Assembly (NCBI RefSeq): GCF_029407905.1
Contig: NC_073628.1
Coordinates: 85,432,501 to 85,496,500 of the forward strand
Reading direction: 5' to 3'
DNA: 64,000 nucleotides
Source of the DNA: Bubalus kerabau
Taxonomy: Eukaryota > Chordata > Mammalia > Artiodactyla > Bovidae
Shown here: positions 46,293 through 57,920 of the stretch, piece after piece
How positions within the stretch are numbered: the stretch's first letter is position 1
Layout of the letters: each line of letters begins with the position of its first letter
Notes under the pieces: generated by a model
What the model was told of the DNA's origin: nothing
Database searches by the model: none
What the model saw: the letters and a program-made list of their open reading frames with translations, nothing else
Position numbers and translations under genes: made by a program

Positions 46293-46796
46293 TTAGGAGG
46301 GTAAAGGCAGTTCTAGCGGCTTCCACTTGAATCATAATAGCCATTACTACATGGGTTAGGGAATGAGCGGGGATTCTGACAGTTGTTGGTGATGTCCTTC
46401 CCAAATCTGCATTCTAGAACTGGAGACTGTAACCGTGAGGTGGATTCAGGGGCTTACCAAGCCCACTGTGAAATGAATCTGAGCTAAAATCCTGTTGATT
46501 CTCTGACTTCCACAAGCTTCTATTTCTGAGAGATTGGACCAAATTTTGGTTCTGGGCCAAGAATTAAGTTCTGGGCTAATATCCAGTAACCCACCCCCAC
46601 CAACATCTGCATTATGAGGACCCTAGTGCAAAGTTATCCTTGTAAATGGCTGTAGATGTCTTTTGGGAAGCCTAGGAGGAAAATTTATATTATCCATATT
46701 TGACTCTCTGATAGAGTTCTTCTTCAAGGACCTGACCTTCCCTTCTCTCAAGGGGCTCTGGGTCTGTGAAGTGGCTCAGGTCTGGGAATTGGTGGG

Positions 46797-47230
46797 AGGA
46801 AAGGGGGCCAGAGGATGAGATGGTTGGATGGCATCATTGGCTCAATGGACATGCTGCTAAGTTGCTTCAGTCGTGTCCGACTCTGTGCGACCCCATAGAC
46901 GGCAGCCCACCAGGCTCCTCTGTCCCTGGGATTCTCCAGGCAAGAATACTGGAGTGGGTTGCCATTTCCTTCTCCAGTGCATGAAAGTGAAGAGTGAAAG
47001 TGAAGTTGCTCAGTTATGTACAACCCTTAGCAACCCTGTGGACTGCAGCCCACCAGGCTCCTCTGTCCATGGGATTCTCCAGGCAAGAGTACTGGAGTGG
47101 GTTGCCATTGCCTTCTTCGCAATGGACATGAGTTTGAGCAAACTCTGGGAGATAGTAAAGGACAAGGAAGCCTGGTGTGCTTCAGTCCATGGAGGTCGCA
47201 AAAAGTCAGACATAACTAGCGACTGAACAC
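46797..47230 (+). mobile_element. BovB 3'-end fragment hosting a Bov-A2
   Basis: Sense BovB end ('gatgagatggttggatggca', later 'gagtttgagcaaactctggg', 'gtcagacataactagcgact'), interrupted at 46854-47119. Confidence 0.88.
46854..47119 (-). repeat. Bov-A2 SINE nested in BovB, 11-bp TSD
   Basis: Complete reverse dimer. CAATGGACATG, part of the host BovB, is duplicated at 46843-46853 and 47120-47130. Confidence 0.95.
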
Positions 47231-47800
47231 CTACAGCACTTGATTTTTTCAGTGATTTAAGTCATACTTCTCTTTAGCAGACCTAGAAGTTTTTTCCTTA
47301 TATTAATCAGGTAAAACTTTAGTAGATTGCCTTTCTATTTCAGTTCTAGGGACGCAGTGATTAATTAGGCTATGTCAAAGATCTCTGCAGTTTGAATCTT
47401 TCTGGTTACTGCTTTGGCTGCCTTTATGGTATCTGCTCCCACCTTCTCTTTGGTGACTGAGTACTGTCATCCCTTGTACCATGGGGCCCCACTGTCCCCC
47501 ATTCAGTTTTGGGAGCCCTGTCTGATGGCAGGAGTTCACACTTTTATTCCTGGCCTCTGGAGAATAGCCACCACGGAGCTCTTAAGGGAGGCCAGGGCTT
47601 CTCTCATGAAGGTATTTCTTTTAGTTTGGTGAATGGCAAGTTATCTGGATCCTTCCTGGGACATGGTTCGGGCGTGGGTAAGCAAGTCTTACATATTAAA
47701 TCCACTCAGCACTGTGACCTCCCTAAGCCATCAGATAACTTCCTCCTCAGTGTTTGAAACTTCTGACATTGCAGTTTCATTTAGTGTAGGTCACCTTTAG

Positions 47801-48003
47801 ATTGGAAAAGACTCGGGTGCTGGGAAAGGTTGAGGGCAAGAGGAGAAGGGGATGACAGAGGATAACGTGGTTGGATGGTGTCACTGACTCAGTGGACATG
47901 AGTTTGAGCAAACTCCGAGAGAGTGAAGGAAGGGGAAGCCTGGCACACTGCAGTCCGTGGAACCGCAAAGAATTGGACACGATTGAACCACTAAATAGCA
48001 ACA
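47801..48003 (+). repeat. BovB 3' end, 5'-truncated, with TSD
   Basis: A 203-bp BovB end from 'attggaaaagactcgggtgc' to 'ccactaaatagcaac'. ACCTTTAG is repeated at 47793-47800 and 48004-48011. Confidence 0.9.
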
Positions 48004-48142
48004 ACCTTTAGTTTAGCTCTCAGCCAACCAAGCAAATGTTGAGTCATTTCCAGCTGCTTGAGCCAACCTATTGAATTCACAGTCTTGGCTCCATATCAAT
48101 AAATCCACTCATATCAATAAATTCAGCTCAATCCAGAATTAT

Positions 48143-48532
48143 TGGGACTTCCCTGGTGGTCCAGTGGTTAAGAATCCACCTGCCAATTCTGGGGATGCAG
48201 GTTTGATCCCTGGTCAGGTAACAAAGATTCTACATGCCATGGGGAAGCTGAGCTCACATACTCTAAAGCCTGTGTTTCACAAGAGAAGCCCTTGTGCCAC
48301 AACAAGACAGACCCTGTGCTGTAACTAGAGAAAGCCCACTCACCACAGTGGAGGCCCAGAGCAGCTAAAAAAAAAACCCCAGGGATTTCCCTGGTGGTCC
48401 AGTGGGTAAGACACCAAACTCCCAATGCAGGGAACCTGGGTTCGATCCTTGGTCAGGGAACTAGATCCCACATGTCGCAAAGAAGACCCACTGCAGCCAA
48501 ATAAAGAAAAATAAATAAATATTAAAAAAAAT
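48143..48532 (+). repeat. Two CHR-type SINEs in tandem sharing one TSD
   Basis: First copy about 48146-48378, second about 48383-48525, both starting 'gg(a/g)(c/t)ttccctggtggtcc'. CCAGAATTAT (48133-48142) and CCAGCATTAT (48533-48542) flank the pair as a whole. Confidence 0.87.
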
Positions 48533-49039
48533 CCAGCATTATCTTTCACCTGCACCCAACACTACAGCACTCTTAGCATCCTTTCCCATATGTGTTTCCC
48601 AAGTTTTTGTTGATAGAAATTGGCAAAATCTTGCAGTTCTTTTGGTGTGTTATTCACCTCCAAATGGGTCACGTTTTTTTAGCTTTGTCCTTGGGGCCCA
48701 ACCAGACTCGAATCTGGCCATAGATCTAGAAACTCTCGAAGGTAGTGAAAGTAGTTCCCAGAGAGGATCAGTAGTCCTTTATAAGGCACTTGGCATAGGG
48801 AAGGCCTTTGCAGGTTCTTCAGGCAAAGGGAAAGCAACCTCTTCAGAGTACTTTTACTGGTAAAGGTGATTCAACATAATTTGGGAGTTCAAGGTGGCAA
48901 ATTTCGTGAGTATCTGCCCAGATGTTTGCATTTCATATTTAGGGCCCCACTCCTTACCCGTCAGTTCCCTAACTTTATGTAAGAGTTAAACACATGTTTG
49001 GAAATTCAGCTTATGTTGTCATCCAGGTCTTGCTGAATG

Positions 49040-49145
49040 TGGTCTGTGAATCAGTAGCATCTCTATCAACTGGGAGCTTGTTAGCAATGCAGAGTTCTGT
49101 GCTACACCACAGACTTACTGAATCAGAATATACATTTTCTGTATG
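49040..49145 (+). repeat. MER5A-like hAT element
   Basis: 'tgtggtctgtgaatcagtag', 'ctgggagcttgttagcaatg', 'gacttactgaatcagaatat' follow the MER5A order. Confidence 0.65.
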
Positions 49146-49480
49146 TGACTTCAAGATATCTGTGTAACTTGTATTTACACTAAATTAAGACAGTGATTTC
49201 TCTAAGTATTTTTAAACTTTGTAAATTCTCAGCAATCCAATAATTGAATAAATATTACATTTGAGATTATTTTGGGGATTTTTATGATTTTTTTAACTTT
49301 TAAAGCTATAGATACATCTAAAATTTTTGCAGGTTAATGTTTTAGATGATTTCTTCTTTCTATTTGGAAGCAGTCTTAATTAGATGTGATGCTCCCTCTG
49401 GTGGACAGTGGATGAAAAGCATGCAGACATTTTTCAGGATACTGAGGGGCTTGGTTTTCAGCTGTTAAAGCTTAATATCA

Positions 49481-49728
49481 GGACTTCCCTGGTGGTCCAG
49501 TGGTTAAGAATCCTCCTTGCTAATGCAAGGGATGCAGGTTTGATTCCTGGTCAGGAAACGAAGATCCCACATGTGGTGGAGCAGCTAAGCTCACGTGCTG
49601 GCACGACTGAACCTGCACACCACAACTAGAGACTCCGCGTGCCACAAGGAGAGATCCCACCTGACACAGCAAAGATCACAAGTGCCACAACTAAAGACCC
49701 AGTGCAGCCAAACAGATGAATAAGTAGT
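49481..49728 (+). repeat. CHR-type SINE
   Basis: 'cttccctggtggtccagtgg', 'ggtttgattcctggtcagga', repeated 'ccacaacta' modules and 'aagacccagtgcagccaaac'. Confidence 0.9.
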
Positions 49729-49795
49729 TCCCGACCCAGGGACTGAACCCCTGTGTCCTGCATTATAGGCAGATTCTTGACTGTCTGAGCCACCA
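49729..49795 (-). repeat. tRNA-derived SINE head fragment
   Basis: Antisense 'cgacccagggactgaacccc' and 'gtctgagccaccag' followed by A13, abutting the CHR copy. Confidence 0.75.
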
Positions 49796-50000
49796 GAAAA
49801 AAAAAAAAATTATTTTCCCTGAGTGATCGCCTTCATGACTCTCCCTTCCAAACTGTTCTCGACCTCTGACATTTCCCATAATGTTTGTTTTGAATTTGAA
49901 CCAAAAATACTCCAACCAGAATCAAATTTTGTCATAAATATCTATATAAAACTCACCATAATGAAAGAGCACTGGCAAACTGATATGGTAACAGTGCCTT

Positions 50001-50120
50001 GTTTATTTTTTGGCCATGCCACGAGGCTTGTGGGATGTCAGTTCCCGGACCAAGGATTGAACCCGAGCCCTTGGCAGTGACAGCTTGGAGTCCCAACCAC
50101 TGAGTCACCAGGGAATTCCC
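50001..50120 (-). repeat. CHR-type SINE fragment with 11-bp TSD
   Basis: Antisense tRNA-like part with AACAGTGCCTT at 49990-50000 and 50121-50131. Confidence 0.9.
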
Positions 50121-50749
50121 AACAGTGCCTTATTAATAATATTGATCATGTTATTCACATTGAAAGTCAAAAAATCTTGTCTGAAACTGGTAGTTGGATT
50201 TGTGATGATATGGGAGAAAAATTGTGCCTTTGATCTATTTATAATGGAATTTATTACTAGGAAATATTTTGTGCAATTAATTCCCCCCTAGCTTTTGCTA
50301 TACTAATTACTTACTAGGATGAAAATAATTAATGTGACTGGTGCAGTGACCTTTTCCTCTATATCACATTCTGATCTTAGACCTCGAATGGTTGCTTTTC
50401 CAGGGGCGTAGGTATATATCTGAACTGTTCCCTTTTCAGTTCACCCGTGTGACAAACACCTTAGACATTTTGTTTTAAAAGTAAAAGTTGTCAAAACCAT
50501 TACTTCACTTGTCTGAATCCAGTAAAAAATTGCCTTTTTAAAGTTAGCTTATTGCCATTTTACACATGGCCTATTCATGTTCAATTTAAAATACTTAAGA
50601 GCATTTATAGTCCTAGATTAATGTTGATTTTTATTCATTACTTTGGTTGAAAATGATGATGTTATGACGTTCTCTGGTTTGTTTTGTTGTTGTTAGCCAT
50701 CAAGGCAAAAACGATGAGAGAAATCTCATAAGGGAATAAAGATAGATTG

Positions 50750-50882
50750 ATAGATCAACAGATTTGGCTTCATGAAAGAACTGTCTTATAATGCGAAGCC
50801 AAGAAACTGAGGGAAATATTTGTAACACAGAAAGGCATATATCTTTAATATATAAAAATCATTCATAAATCAATAAGAGAAC
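50750..50882 (+). repeat. Possible L1 ORF2 scrap
   Basis: 'gggaaatatttgtaacacag', 'tctttaatatataaaaatca' resemble old L1 ORF2 coding sequence; weak. Confidence 0.35.
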
Positions 50883-50967
50883 TGGGACCTCCCCCCTCTT
50901 TGTTTCAGTCTCTAAACAGTTGTCAGCCTCAGATTTCTCTGAGAGATTTTCTGATTCATAGCGTCTC

Positions 50968-51090
50968 AACATTGTCTACGCATTGGAAGCAGCTTTAAAA
51001 GAATACTGATGCATGGGTCCCACCCAGAGATTCTGTTTTATTTGGTTTAGAGTATGGTTTGAGCATAGAAATTTCAAGACTCTCCAGGTT
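50968..51090 (+). repeat. MER5A-like hAT element
   Basis: 'cattggaagcagctttaaaa', 'tgatgcatgggtcccaccca', 'gagattctgttttatttggt' keep the MER5A layout. Confidence 0.65.
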
Positions 51091-51836
51091 TTTATAATGT
51101 TCAGTCTTGAGTTGACACCTACTCTCTTTTTCACCATAACTAACTCCCTTCTTTGCATCTTTAAATTCAAGGGAGAGGGTGAAATTGGCACAGCTGGGTT
51201 TAGTCAGGCTACTTAGGATACCATAAATAATTCTGCAGTTGAATGTCAAACTGCATATTTACATTAGCATGTTCTGTTCATATTTAAATAATCATCATAT
51301 GTGGGACAAGCATGTATGAAGTTGTGTTTTTATTTTGAATGGTTGTGATATTTCTCACAAATCAACTTCATGAGTATATAAAAATTTAATTCTTGTTGGC
51401 ATTTTTCAACTACTGTGTTTACTCTTGTTAAGAAATAGATGTTAATTAGATTGATGTTGTACAGATGATCAAGAAAAGAATGCTTGGATATTTAGGAAAC
51501 AGTTTCTCTGGACAGTTTTTTATTTTTTGCCTGTATGATATTAGATAGTTTAGGTAGTGAAAACTTAACCATTTTACAGAAGACTTTCTTAAAGTCTATG
51601 AAACATTGGTGTTCACTCCTTGTAAAATTTACTTGTAGAATTTTTAAAAATATCCAGATGTCCAGGCCACGTCTTTAAAGCCCTGCAAGTAAGGCTGATG
51701 CTTAGGTAAGGCTGAACTGAGAACTTTTAGGAAACAGGGGGTGGGGGAGCAGAAAGACAAACAGATTAATAGTAAATATAAGTGAAATAGATAATAGCTA
51801 TGGGGTATAACTAATGGAGAGATGCATATAGATTCT

Positions 51837-52061
51837 ATGCGTGTATGCTCAGTCGCTTCAATCGTATCTGACTCTTTGTGACCCTATGGACTGTAGCCCA
51901 CCAGGCTCCTCTCTCCATAGGATTCTCCAGGCAAGAATACTGGAGTGGGTTGTCATGCCCTCCTCCAGGGGATCTTTCTGACCCAGGGATTGACCCTGTG
52001 TCTCTTATGTCTTCTGCATTGGCAGGCGGGTTCTTTACCACCAGCGCCACCTGGGAAGTCC
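51837..52061 (-). repeat. Bov-tA SINE with TSD
   Basis: Reverse Bov-tA. ATAGATTCT at 51828-51836 and 52062-52070. On the minus strand the tRNA head reads AGGTGGCGCT, a CTCF-like core. Confidence 0.9.
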
Positions 52062-52694
52062 ATAGATTCTGTAGCAGATCATTTTGACTATATTGGAATA
52101 TTATTTGTATGGAAGATTATAGTGAATAAGGTTGGAATAGATTCTGGTATACAGAAGGCCTTGATGGTCAGGCTAAATAATTTGAACTTTATTTTGTAGG
52201 TATTGAGGAGCTCATAAAGATTTTTGAGTAGCAATATGAAATGTACAAAAGTTGAGAAGACTTGTGCAGGAGAACTGGTTTGGTGAATGTGACTGGGGAG
52301 AGATGTGGGAAGACTGAAGATGGGGATTCCAGTTCAGAGAAAATTTCCTTTACTTGGGTATGAAGTAGTGAAGGCCTAAGTTAGGAGAGTGTTAGAGAGC
52401 CTGGCAATAAAACAGGTCCTTTTGAGAGAAGAGTTGATACAGTTCATTGACTGACTGTCAGGCGAGGGAGAAGTAAAAGATGAATGCAGGTTTTGGGCTT
52501 TAATTGTTGGAATAATGACACTAGGTAATGATACTGGTGCTATTTGAAGTCATTGGTGTGGCTGAGATCCCCAGGTGATAAGTTACGGAACAAAAGATAG
52601 CACTGTTGAGGACCAAGCTTAAGAAAAATCAGTTTTCAGGGCTGGGAGACAAGAGAAGGCTATTAAATAAGGTAATAGTGCCCCTTTGGGGGGC

Positions 52695-52800
52695 TTAGGT
52701 TTTACTGTCTATGTAACATAAGTGATTTAATTCTCTGAGCCTCAATTTTACTTTTTTGAAATGAAGAGATTGAATGATTTCTGACATCCTTTTGAAACTC
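52695..52800 (+). repeat. MIR relic
   Basis: 'taattctctgagcctcaatt' and 'gaaatgaagagattgaatga' match the MIR core. Confidence 0.6.
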
Positions 52801-52843
52801 TTCTACCATTCTTGAGATCATTCCTGTATTTGTTGCCTATTCC

Positions 52844-53040
52844 TCCTTTTTTTTTTTTTGTAACGGCTTTATTGAGATAGAATTCTTATAGCATATCATA
52901 TATTCAGTGATATAACATAAAAGACCATTTTTTCCATTTTTAACTGTATAATTCATTGGCATTAAGTATGTCGAAATGTTACGCAACCATCTCCACAATG
53001 GTAGCACATTTTCAACACCCCCAAAAGAAACCCTGTACCT
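52844..53040 (-). repeat. L1 3'-end fragment
   Basis: Poly-T then 'gtaacggctttattgagata', 'tgtataattcattggcatta', 'ttacgcaaccatctccacaa': antisense L1 3' sequence with its poly(A). Confidence 0.75.
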
Positions 53041-53192
53041 TAAGCCTATCTTATACTCTAAAAAAAAACAGAGGAAAACCTTAAGATTTAAACCCTTGAA
53101 TTCATCTTGTTTTCCACCTGCCTTGAAACCAAATGAGTTCACAGCCACCTAGAAATCACTTTCAGTTCAAATCAGCTCCTTGCCATTTTGAC

Positions 53193-53208
53193 CCACTAGG
53201 TGGCAGTG
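53193..53208 (+). promoter_or_regulatory. CTCF-like motif CCACTAGGTGGCAGTG
   Basis: Fits the 16-position CTCF core (CCASYAGRKGGCRSYR) at every position. It lies in SMYD3 intron 1, about 150 bp past an L1 end and outside any SINE I recognise. Binding is inferred. Confidence 0.6.
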
Positions 53209-53636
53209 TGGGAACACCAGGTAGGAAACGTGACTGGAGGACTCTTATCTCTGTTTCCGTTTCTACATAGCTACAACAGGCACTAACTACAGTTACATCT
53301 ATTTGTGGTAGTAGGTGTAGTTGTTATGCAGGCACCCTCAGAGGACTGAAAGTCTCCCACCTGAAGACTTTGCTAATGCCGAATACTGTCTTTACCAGTC
53401 GACCATATTTCCAGTCACCTAAACCTGTCTTCACAGTCCCATCTGGTTTCTGTGCATCATTTGTTAAGTGCAGTGCCTCCTTTATCATTTTCATTGCTCT
53501 ATATCTTGGAATCCTGTTCAGTCTTCAAGCCAGATTTTTCATTTTAGCTTTTGGCCCCAGTAATTCCTTGGGTCTTTTTTCACCTTTCCTATTGCTTTTC
53601 CTTCTTCCTCCCAGTCATGAACATCCTCTGCAATAG

Positions 53637-53752
53637 TGATTCTTGACTTTGCTCTTGGAACCACCTGGAGAACTTTAAAACATCCTTATGCTCAAGCTAC
53701 ACTCAAAATCTGTTAAATCAGATCCTTTAGAATTGGAACCCAGACATCATTA
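53637..53752 (+). repeat. MER5A-like hAT element
   Basis: 'ggaaccacctggagaacttt', 'tatgctcaagctacactcaa', 'attggaacccagacatcatt'. Confidence 0.6.
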
Positions 53753-54249
53753 TTGTTTTATCTCTAAATTGCCTACTAAATATTTTTGTCTTCCTATATC
53801 TTTTATACAGTCTATGAGAAATGAGCTAATTTAACTAGATCCACTCTAAGTTCATAATATTTCAGTATTCCTAGCGATGTATGTCTTGATTTTTTTTCTT
53901 CTTTGTCTGTTACTAGTTCTTTTCATTCTTATCTGAAAATGTCTCTTTCTTTCGTGCGTTCCCACTGCCTCTGGCTTAGTACAGGCTCCTGTCTCTGTCA
54001 GTGCCCCCTCTACCCAAAGACTATCAGGAAAATACGAGCCATTGAACGAAGTGGGGTTTATTAATTCATTGCAATGAGAAAACTCACAGACCGTGGGGGA
54101 ATTGTGGGGTGTCTCAGAGGATGTTGGAAGGGATTTGTTGTAGGATTTGGCTTGTGTTGTTTGGAGAGGGCTCAAGGAAGTAAGACTTTGCTCGGAGTTG
54201 GATGCTGTCAAGAAGCAGGGCGATTCAGTGATTTAAATCTTACCTAGAA

Positions 54250-54520
54250 GGCTGCTGCTAAGTCGCTTCTGTCGTGTCCAATTCTGTGCGACCCCATAGA
54301 CGGCAGCCCACCAGGCTCCCCTGTCCCTGGGATTCTCCAGGCCAGAACACTGGAGTGGGTTGCCATTTCCTTCTCCAATGCGTGAAAGTGAAAAGTGAAA
54401 GTGAAGTCGCTCAGTCGTGTCCGACTCTTAGCGACCCCGTGGACTGCAGCCTACCAGGCTCCTCCGTCCATGGGATTTTCCAGGCAAGAGTACTGGAGTG
54501 GGGTGCCATCGCCTTCTCCG
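54250..54520 (-). repeat. Bov-A2 SINE with TSD
   Basis: Complete reverse dimer. ACCTAGAA at 54242-54249 and 54521-54528. Confidence 0.94.
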
Positions 54521-54795
54521 ACCTAGAATGCAGGAGGAATGAATTGAGGCTACAACTGTGATTGATAAAGAAGCTACAGTCACCTGTGTTAGCCAGGATG
54601 GGGAATGTTTGATCATTTTTGTGGCTTGGACATTGTTCATGTTTTGTGTTCATGGTTATAGAGAGGTCTTTTTTATTTTATTTTTTTGTCTTGATCCATC
54701 TTCGCCACAGAATAGCTTTGTCTGACGATGATGCTTGTGGAATTACCTTCAACAGGGGAACACCACCCACTGGCTAAGAGTGTCAGGCAGCTCCT

Positions 54796-54865
54796 AGCAC
54801 TGTGTCTACAGCCAACACCTGAGACATTGTCCTTATACTTTGAAATTTTCTCCTTCCCTGAATTA
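54796..54865 (+). repeat. 70-bp direct repeat, copy 1
   Basis: Matches 55486-55555 at roughly 87% over 70 bases ('agcactgtgtctacagcc' start, 'tctccttccctgaatta' end). Not part of any repeat family I can name. Confidence 0.75.
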
Positions 54866-55104
54866 GCCAAAGCTGTTAGTGCCAGGCTGGCTCTGACAGT
54901 GAGGGGCAGCTTCTTTCTAGAGCAGTTTCTTGGACGATTGTATCTTTTTATAGATCTTCCCTCTTTTGGTTTGTTCTGTGCAGTACTGATATAATAGTCT
55001 CCCTTAATAAATGTCCCTTCAGTGACTGATTCTTAGCTCTCTCAGATTAGCAAGTGGTCCTGTCTTATCCGGCCCATCTCTGTTCAGCCTTACCTCTCAG
55101 TGTA

Positions 55105-55250
55105 CCTTCTAGTTATGTGAGTTGAGGGAAGTGACTTCTAGCTCTGAACTTTGCTTTCTTCACTTTGAACGCTACCTCTCAGGTATGCTTAGAATTAAAA
55201 GAGATAACATGTGTGAAAGTATTTGGTATGGAAGAGGTGTTCATACTTAC
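55105..55250 (+). repeat. MIR relic
   Basis: 'gttatgtgagttgagggaag', 'tctgaactttgctttcttca', 'aattaaaagagataacatgt'. Confidence 0.6.
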
Positions 55251-55485
55251 TGTTCTTGCTCTGCTTCTCACTGATTTCCTTCATTGATCTGTGGTAGTAG
55301 GTAATATTACATAATTTAGTTCCTAATTTGGTTCTTACTAGATTTTATTTCCCATTTGGTTTTAGCCTCTTTGAGGACAAGGATGTAGTCTTATTTTCCT
55401 GTGAATTTCCAGGGCCTGGCACAGTACTGAGCATACAGGGATGCTTGATAAGCATTTCAGTTTCTGAGATTTACAGGGTTATCAG

Positions 55486-55555
55486 AGCACTATGTCTACA
55501 GCCAGCTCCTGAGACGTTTTCCTTGTACTTTGAAACTTTCTCCTTCCTTTAATTA
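55486..55555 (+). repeat. 70-bp direct repeat, copy 2
   Basis: Second copy of the 54796-54865 segment, exactly 690 bp downstream, without gaps. Confidence 0.75.
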
Positions 55556-55827
55556 ATTAATATGCTCTATCAGTTGGTACTACCAGTTAAGAGAGCTAGT
55601 ATACATTGGGCCACAGGCTGAATTCTTTTTATCAAAATTATAATTCTGTGTAATCACCAAGAAGTTTATATCAAAATAAATTTTAATAGGTGAGTATTTA
55701 ATTTACCTGTTAAAGATGACTGAAAGTTCAAAGAAAGTAAATTTTAAACATAGATAACTTCATACCAAAGTACTTTTACTCTCTGCCTCAGCCTACATGT
55801 AGTCAACTACAGAGATAATTTTAATTT

Positions 55828-55925
55828 TTTTAAAAAATTGAAGTATAGTTGATTTACACTTTGTGCCAATCTCTGCTGTATAGCAAAGTGACTCAGTTAT
55901 GCACATAAGACATTCTTTTTATAGA
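55828..55925 (-). repeat. L1 3'-end fragment
   Basis: 'attgaagtatagttgattta', 'gtgccaatctctgctgtata', 'aagtgactcagttatgcaca': antisense artiodactyl L1 tail. Confidence 0.75.
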
Positions 55926-56179
55926 GATAATTTTAAATAATTATTTAATAGTGTATAATTTTTAGTGTTGATCTTTCATGTCTCTGTGTCTTTGACTGAC
56001 ACAAGATAATGAAACTCTCTGATTTCCTATTATTTTTATTTTTAATGCTTTTAAGAATATTTGCTTTTCAGCTTCTTTAGTTTACTCTCAAGTTGCTGTC
56101 TAATACAGCAAATTTCTCTTCTGTCCTTTTTCTTTCTCTCTAGTTGTTGAAGTTTGGGTCTTCTGTCCTTTTTCTTTCT

Positions 56180-56325
56180 CTTTAGCTGTTTAATTTTGGG
56201 CATCTTAACCCCTGGACTTTTGTTTCCTCATTCATAAAGTAAGGATAATATCTATGTCATGTGATCTTTATGAAGGTTAAGTGAAAGAACACATCTGAGA
56301 GTACCTAGTATAATGCCTGGAATAT
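56180..56325 (+). repeat. MIR relic
   Basis: 'ttttgggcatcttaacccct', 'tttgtttcctcattcataaa', 'gagagtacctagtataatgc'. Confidence 0.65.
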
Positions 56326-56329
56326 TGCT

Positions 56330-56430
56330 GTTTCTCAAAGCATGACCCACAACCATCAGAATAAGCTGGCAGTGGGCTTATTTTAAAATTTGTTTTTCTG
56401 TGTTTCTCAGAATATCTACTATTTTAGGCA
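56330..56430 (+). repeat. Possible MER5-like relic
   Basis: 'ctgtttctcaaagcatgacc' and 'tttctcagaatatctactat'; weak. Confidence 0.35.
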
Positions 56431-57709
56431 CACTAGTGTACATTCTTACTAGACTACCTGGGTGGTGTTGGTATGCAGCAAATTTTAAGACTTGCTTACC
56501 TGCAGGATAAGAACACATTCCCTATGGAATCTGTCTTTTTGCCTACTTTGTCTTATTGGCACTGAAATTTGAGACTACTGGGGTGAAATAAATATTACTT
56601 GAATGTGAATATTTGTAGCATATCTCAGTAACAGCCTGATTAAAGTTTTTACTATTGTTTTCTATGCTTAGCTCTGATGTATTTCTTGGCAAACTTCACT
56701 TTTATCTGTCTTAACTTTGCTTTTTGATTGATTTTCTTGAACCTGACCTTTTAATATTGGAGATCTATAGTAAGATCTTCTGTTGTCTTTAGTTAAGATA
56801 TACAACTCGAGCTAGCAGATGATTCTAGAAGCCTACTTTAGACTTGTAAGAACTGTCTTTAGTCATTAATTTATCAGTCACAGAATGAGTAACTTGATTT
56901 AAATAAAACTTGGAGCCCACCCCTTAATGAGCAGGATTTAGTGAGCAGTGCATTTTTGGATGGTCAATTTATTGACAGGTCAAATGATTCATGTACTGGG
57001 CATCAGAAATGGAAAAGCATAGTAAGTGGCAGCTATATTAGAAACTGAGCTTAGTTTTCTACAGCAGATTGACACCTTCTGAAACTCTTTTTCTTGTATT
57101 TTGAAGCATTTCCTATTTTTAACTTTTTTTTTCTGTAGATCAACAGATTACTCAATTACTCAGTTTGTTAAAGTGTTACTCTCTTTTCCATGTACTCATA
57201 GCATATATCTTTTATTCTGTGTACTACGTTGTATTTTAGTTAATTATTTGAACTTATATTTATTATATAATTTTCTGTCTCCCCAGGAATCTCTGATTGC
57301 AGGATCTATGTCTTTTAGTACTGCCAATATATACTGATTCTGATGGTTCTTCCTCATATAAATTAAATTTCTCAGTATAGTTTTCAACCTTATTTTCTGT
57401 ATTTTCCTTTAGTACAGGTAAATAATTTTATTTTCCCATCTTGGAGACTGTGATCCTCTGCCTTCCTTCTAGGTCCCGCGGCCATCCTTTTTGAAGAGTG
57501 TTAACGTTCCTTCTCCTTTCTTTCAATGATGTCATTTGGAGAACAGCACATTGTTTTGTCTTTAAGGCTTTTGATCATGGATGAGAATGAGTGTGATGTG
57601 TAGACTCCTTTTGGTGGGAGCTGTTACTCTTTTTAGGGAAGCAGTTACTCTTTTTTGAGATTTGTTTTTAATATTTATTAACCTGTTTGTTTACGTGTTG
57701 TGGTAAAAA

Positions 57710-57845
57710 AAATTGCTCTGTACTTGGAGCAAGAAGACTTAGGTTTGAGTCCTTCTGCTGTTACTTGTCAGATTTGTGACCTTTCACTTGCCTCATCTAA
57801 TCAGATGATAGTTCCTATCTGTATCCATGGGATTATAGTGAAGAT
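57710..57845 (+). repeat. MIR relic
   Basis: 'agacttaggtttgagtcctt', 'ctgctgttacttgtcagatt', 'gtgacctttcacttgcctca' match the MIR tRNA-like and core parts. Confidence 0.65.
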
Positions 57846-57847
57846 CA

Positions 57848-57920
57848 ATTTATTATAGTATATATTTGTATATATATATACAGTATAGTATATATTTGGT
57901 ATATATTATATACCAAAGGA
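57848..57920. repeat. AT-rich TA-repeat tract
   Basis: Imperfect (TA)n with 'gtatatattt' motifs and short palindromes. Confidence 0.8.

Noticed and set aside
49391..49408. CTCF-like string 'ccctctggtggacagtgg'
   Set aside because: Lacks the conserved C after GGTGG and matches only part of the core; too weak to report as a site.
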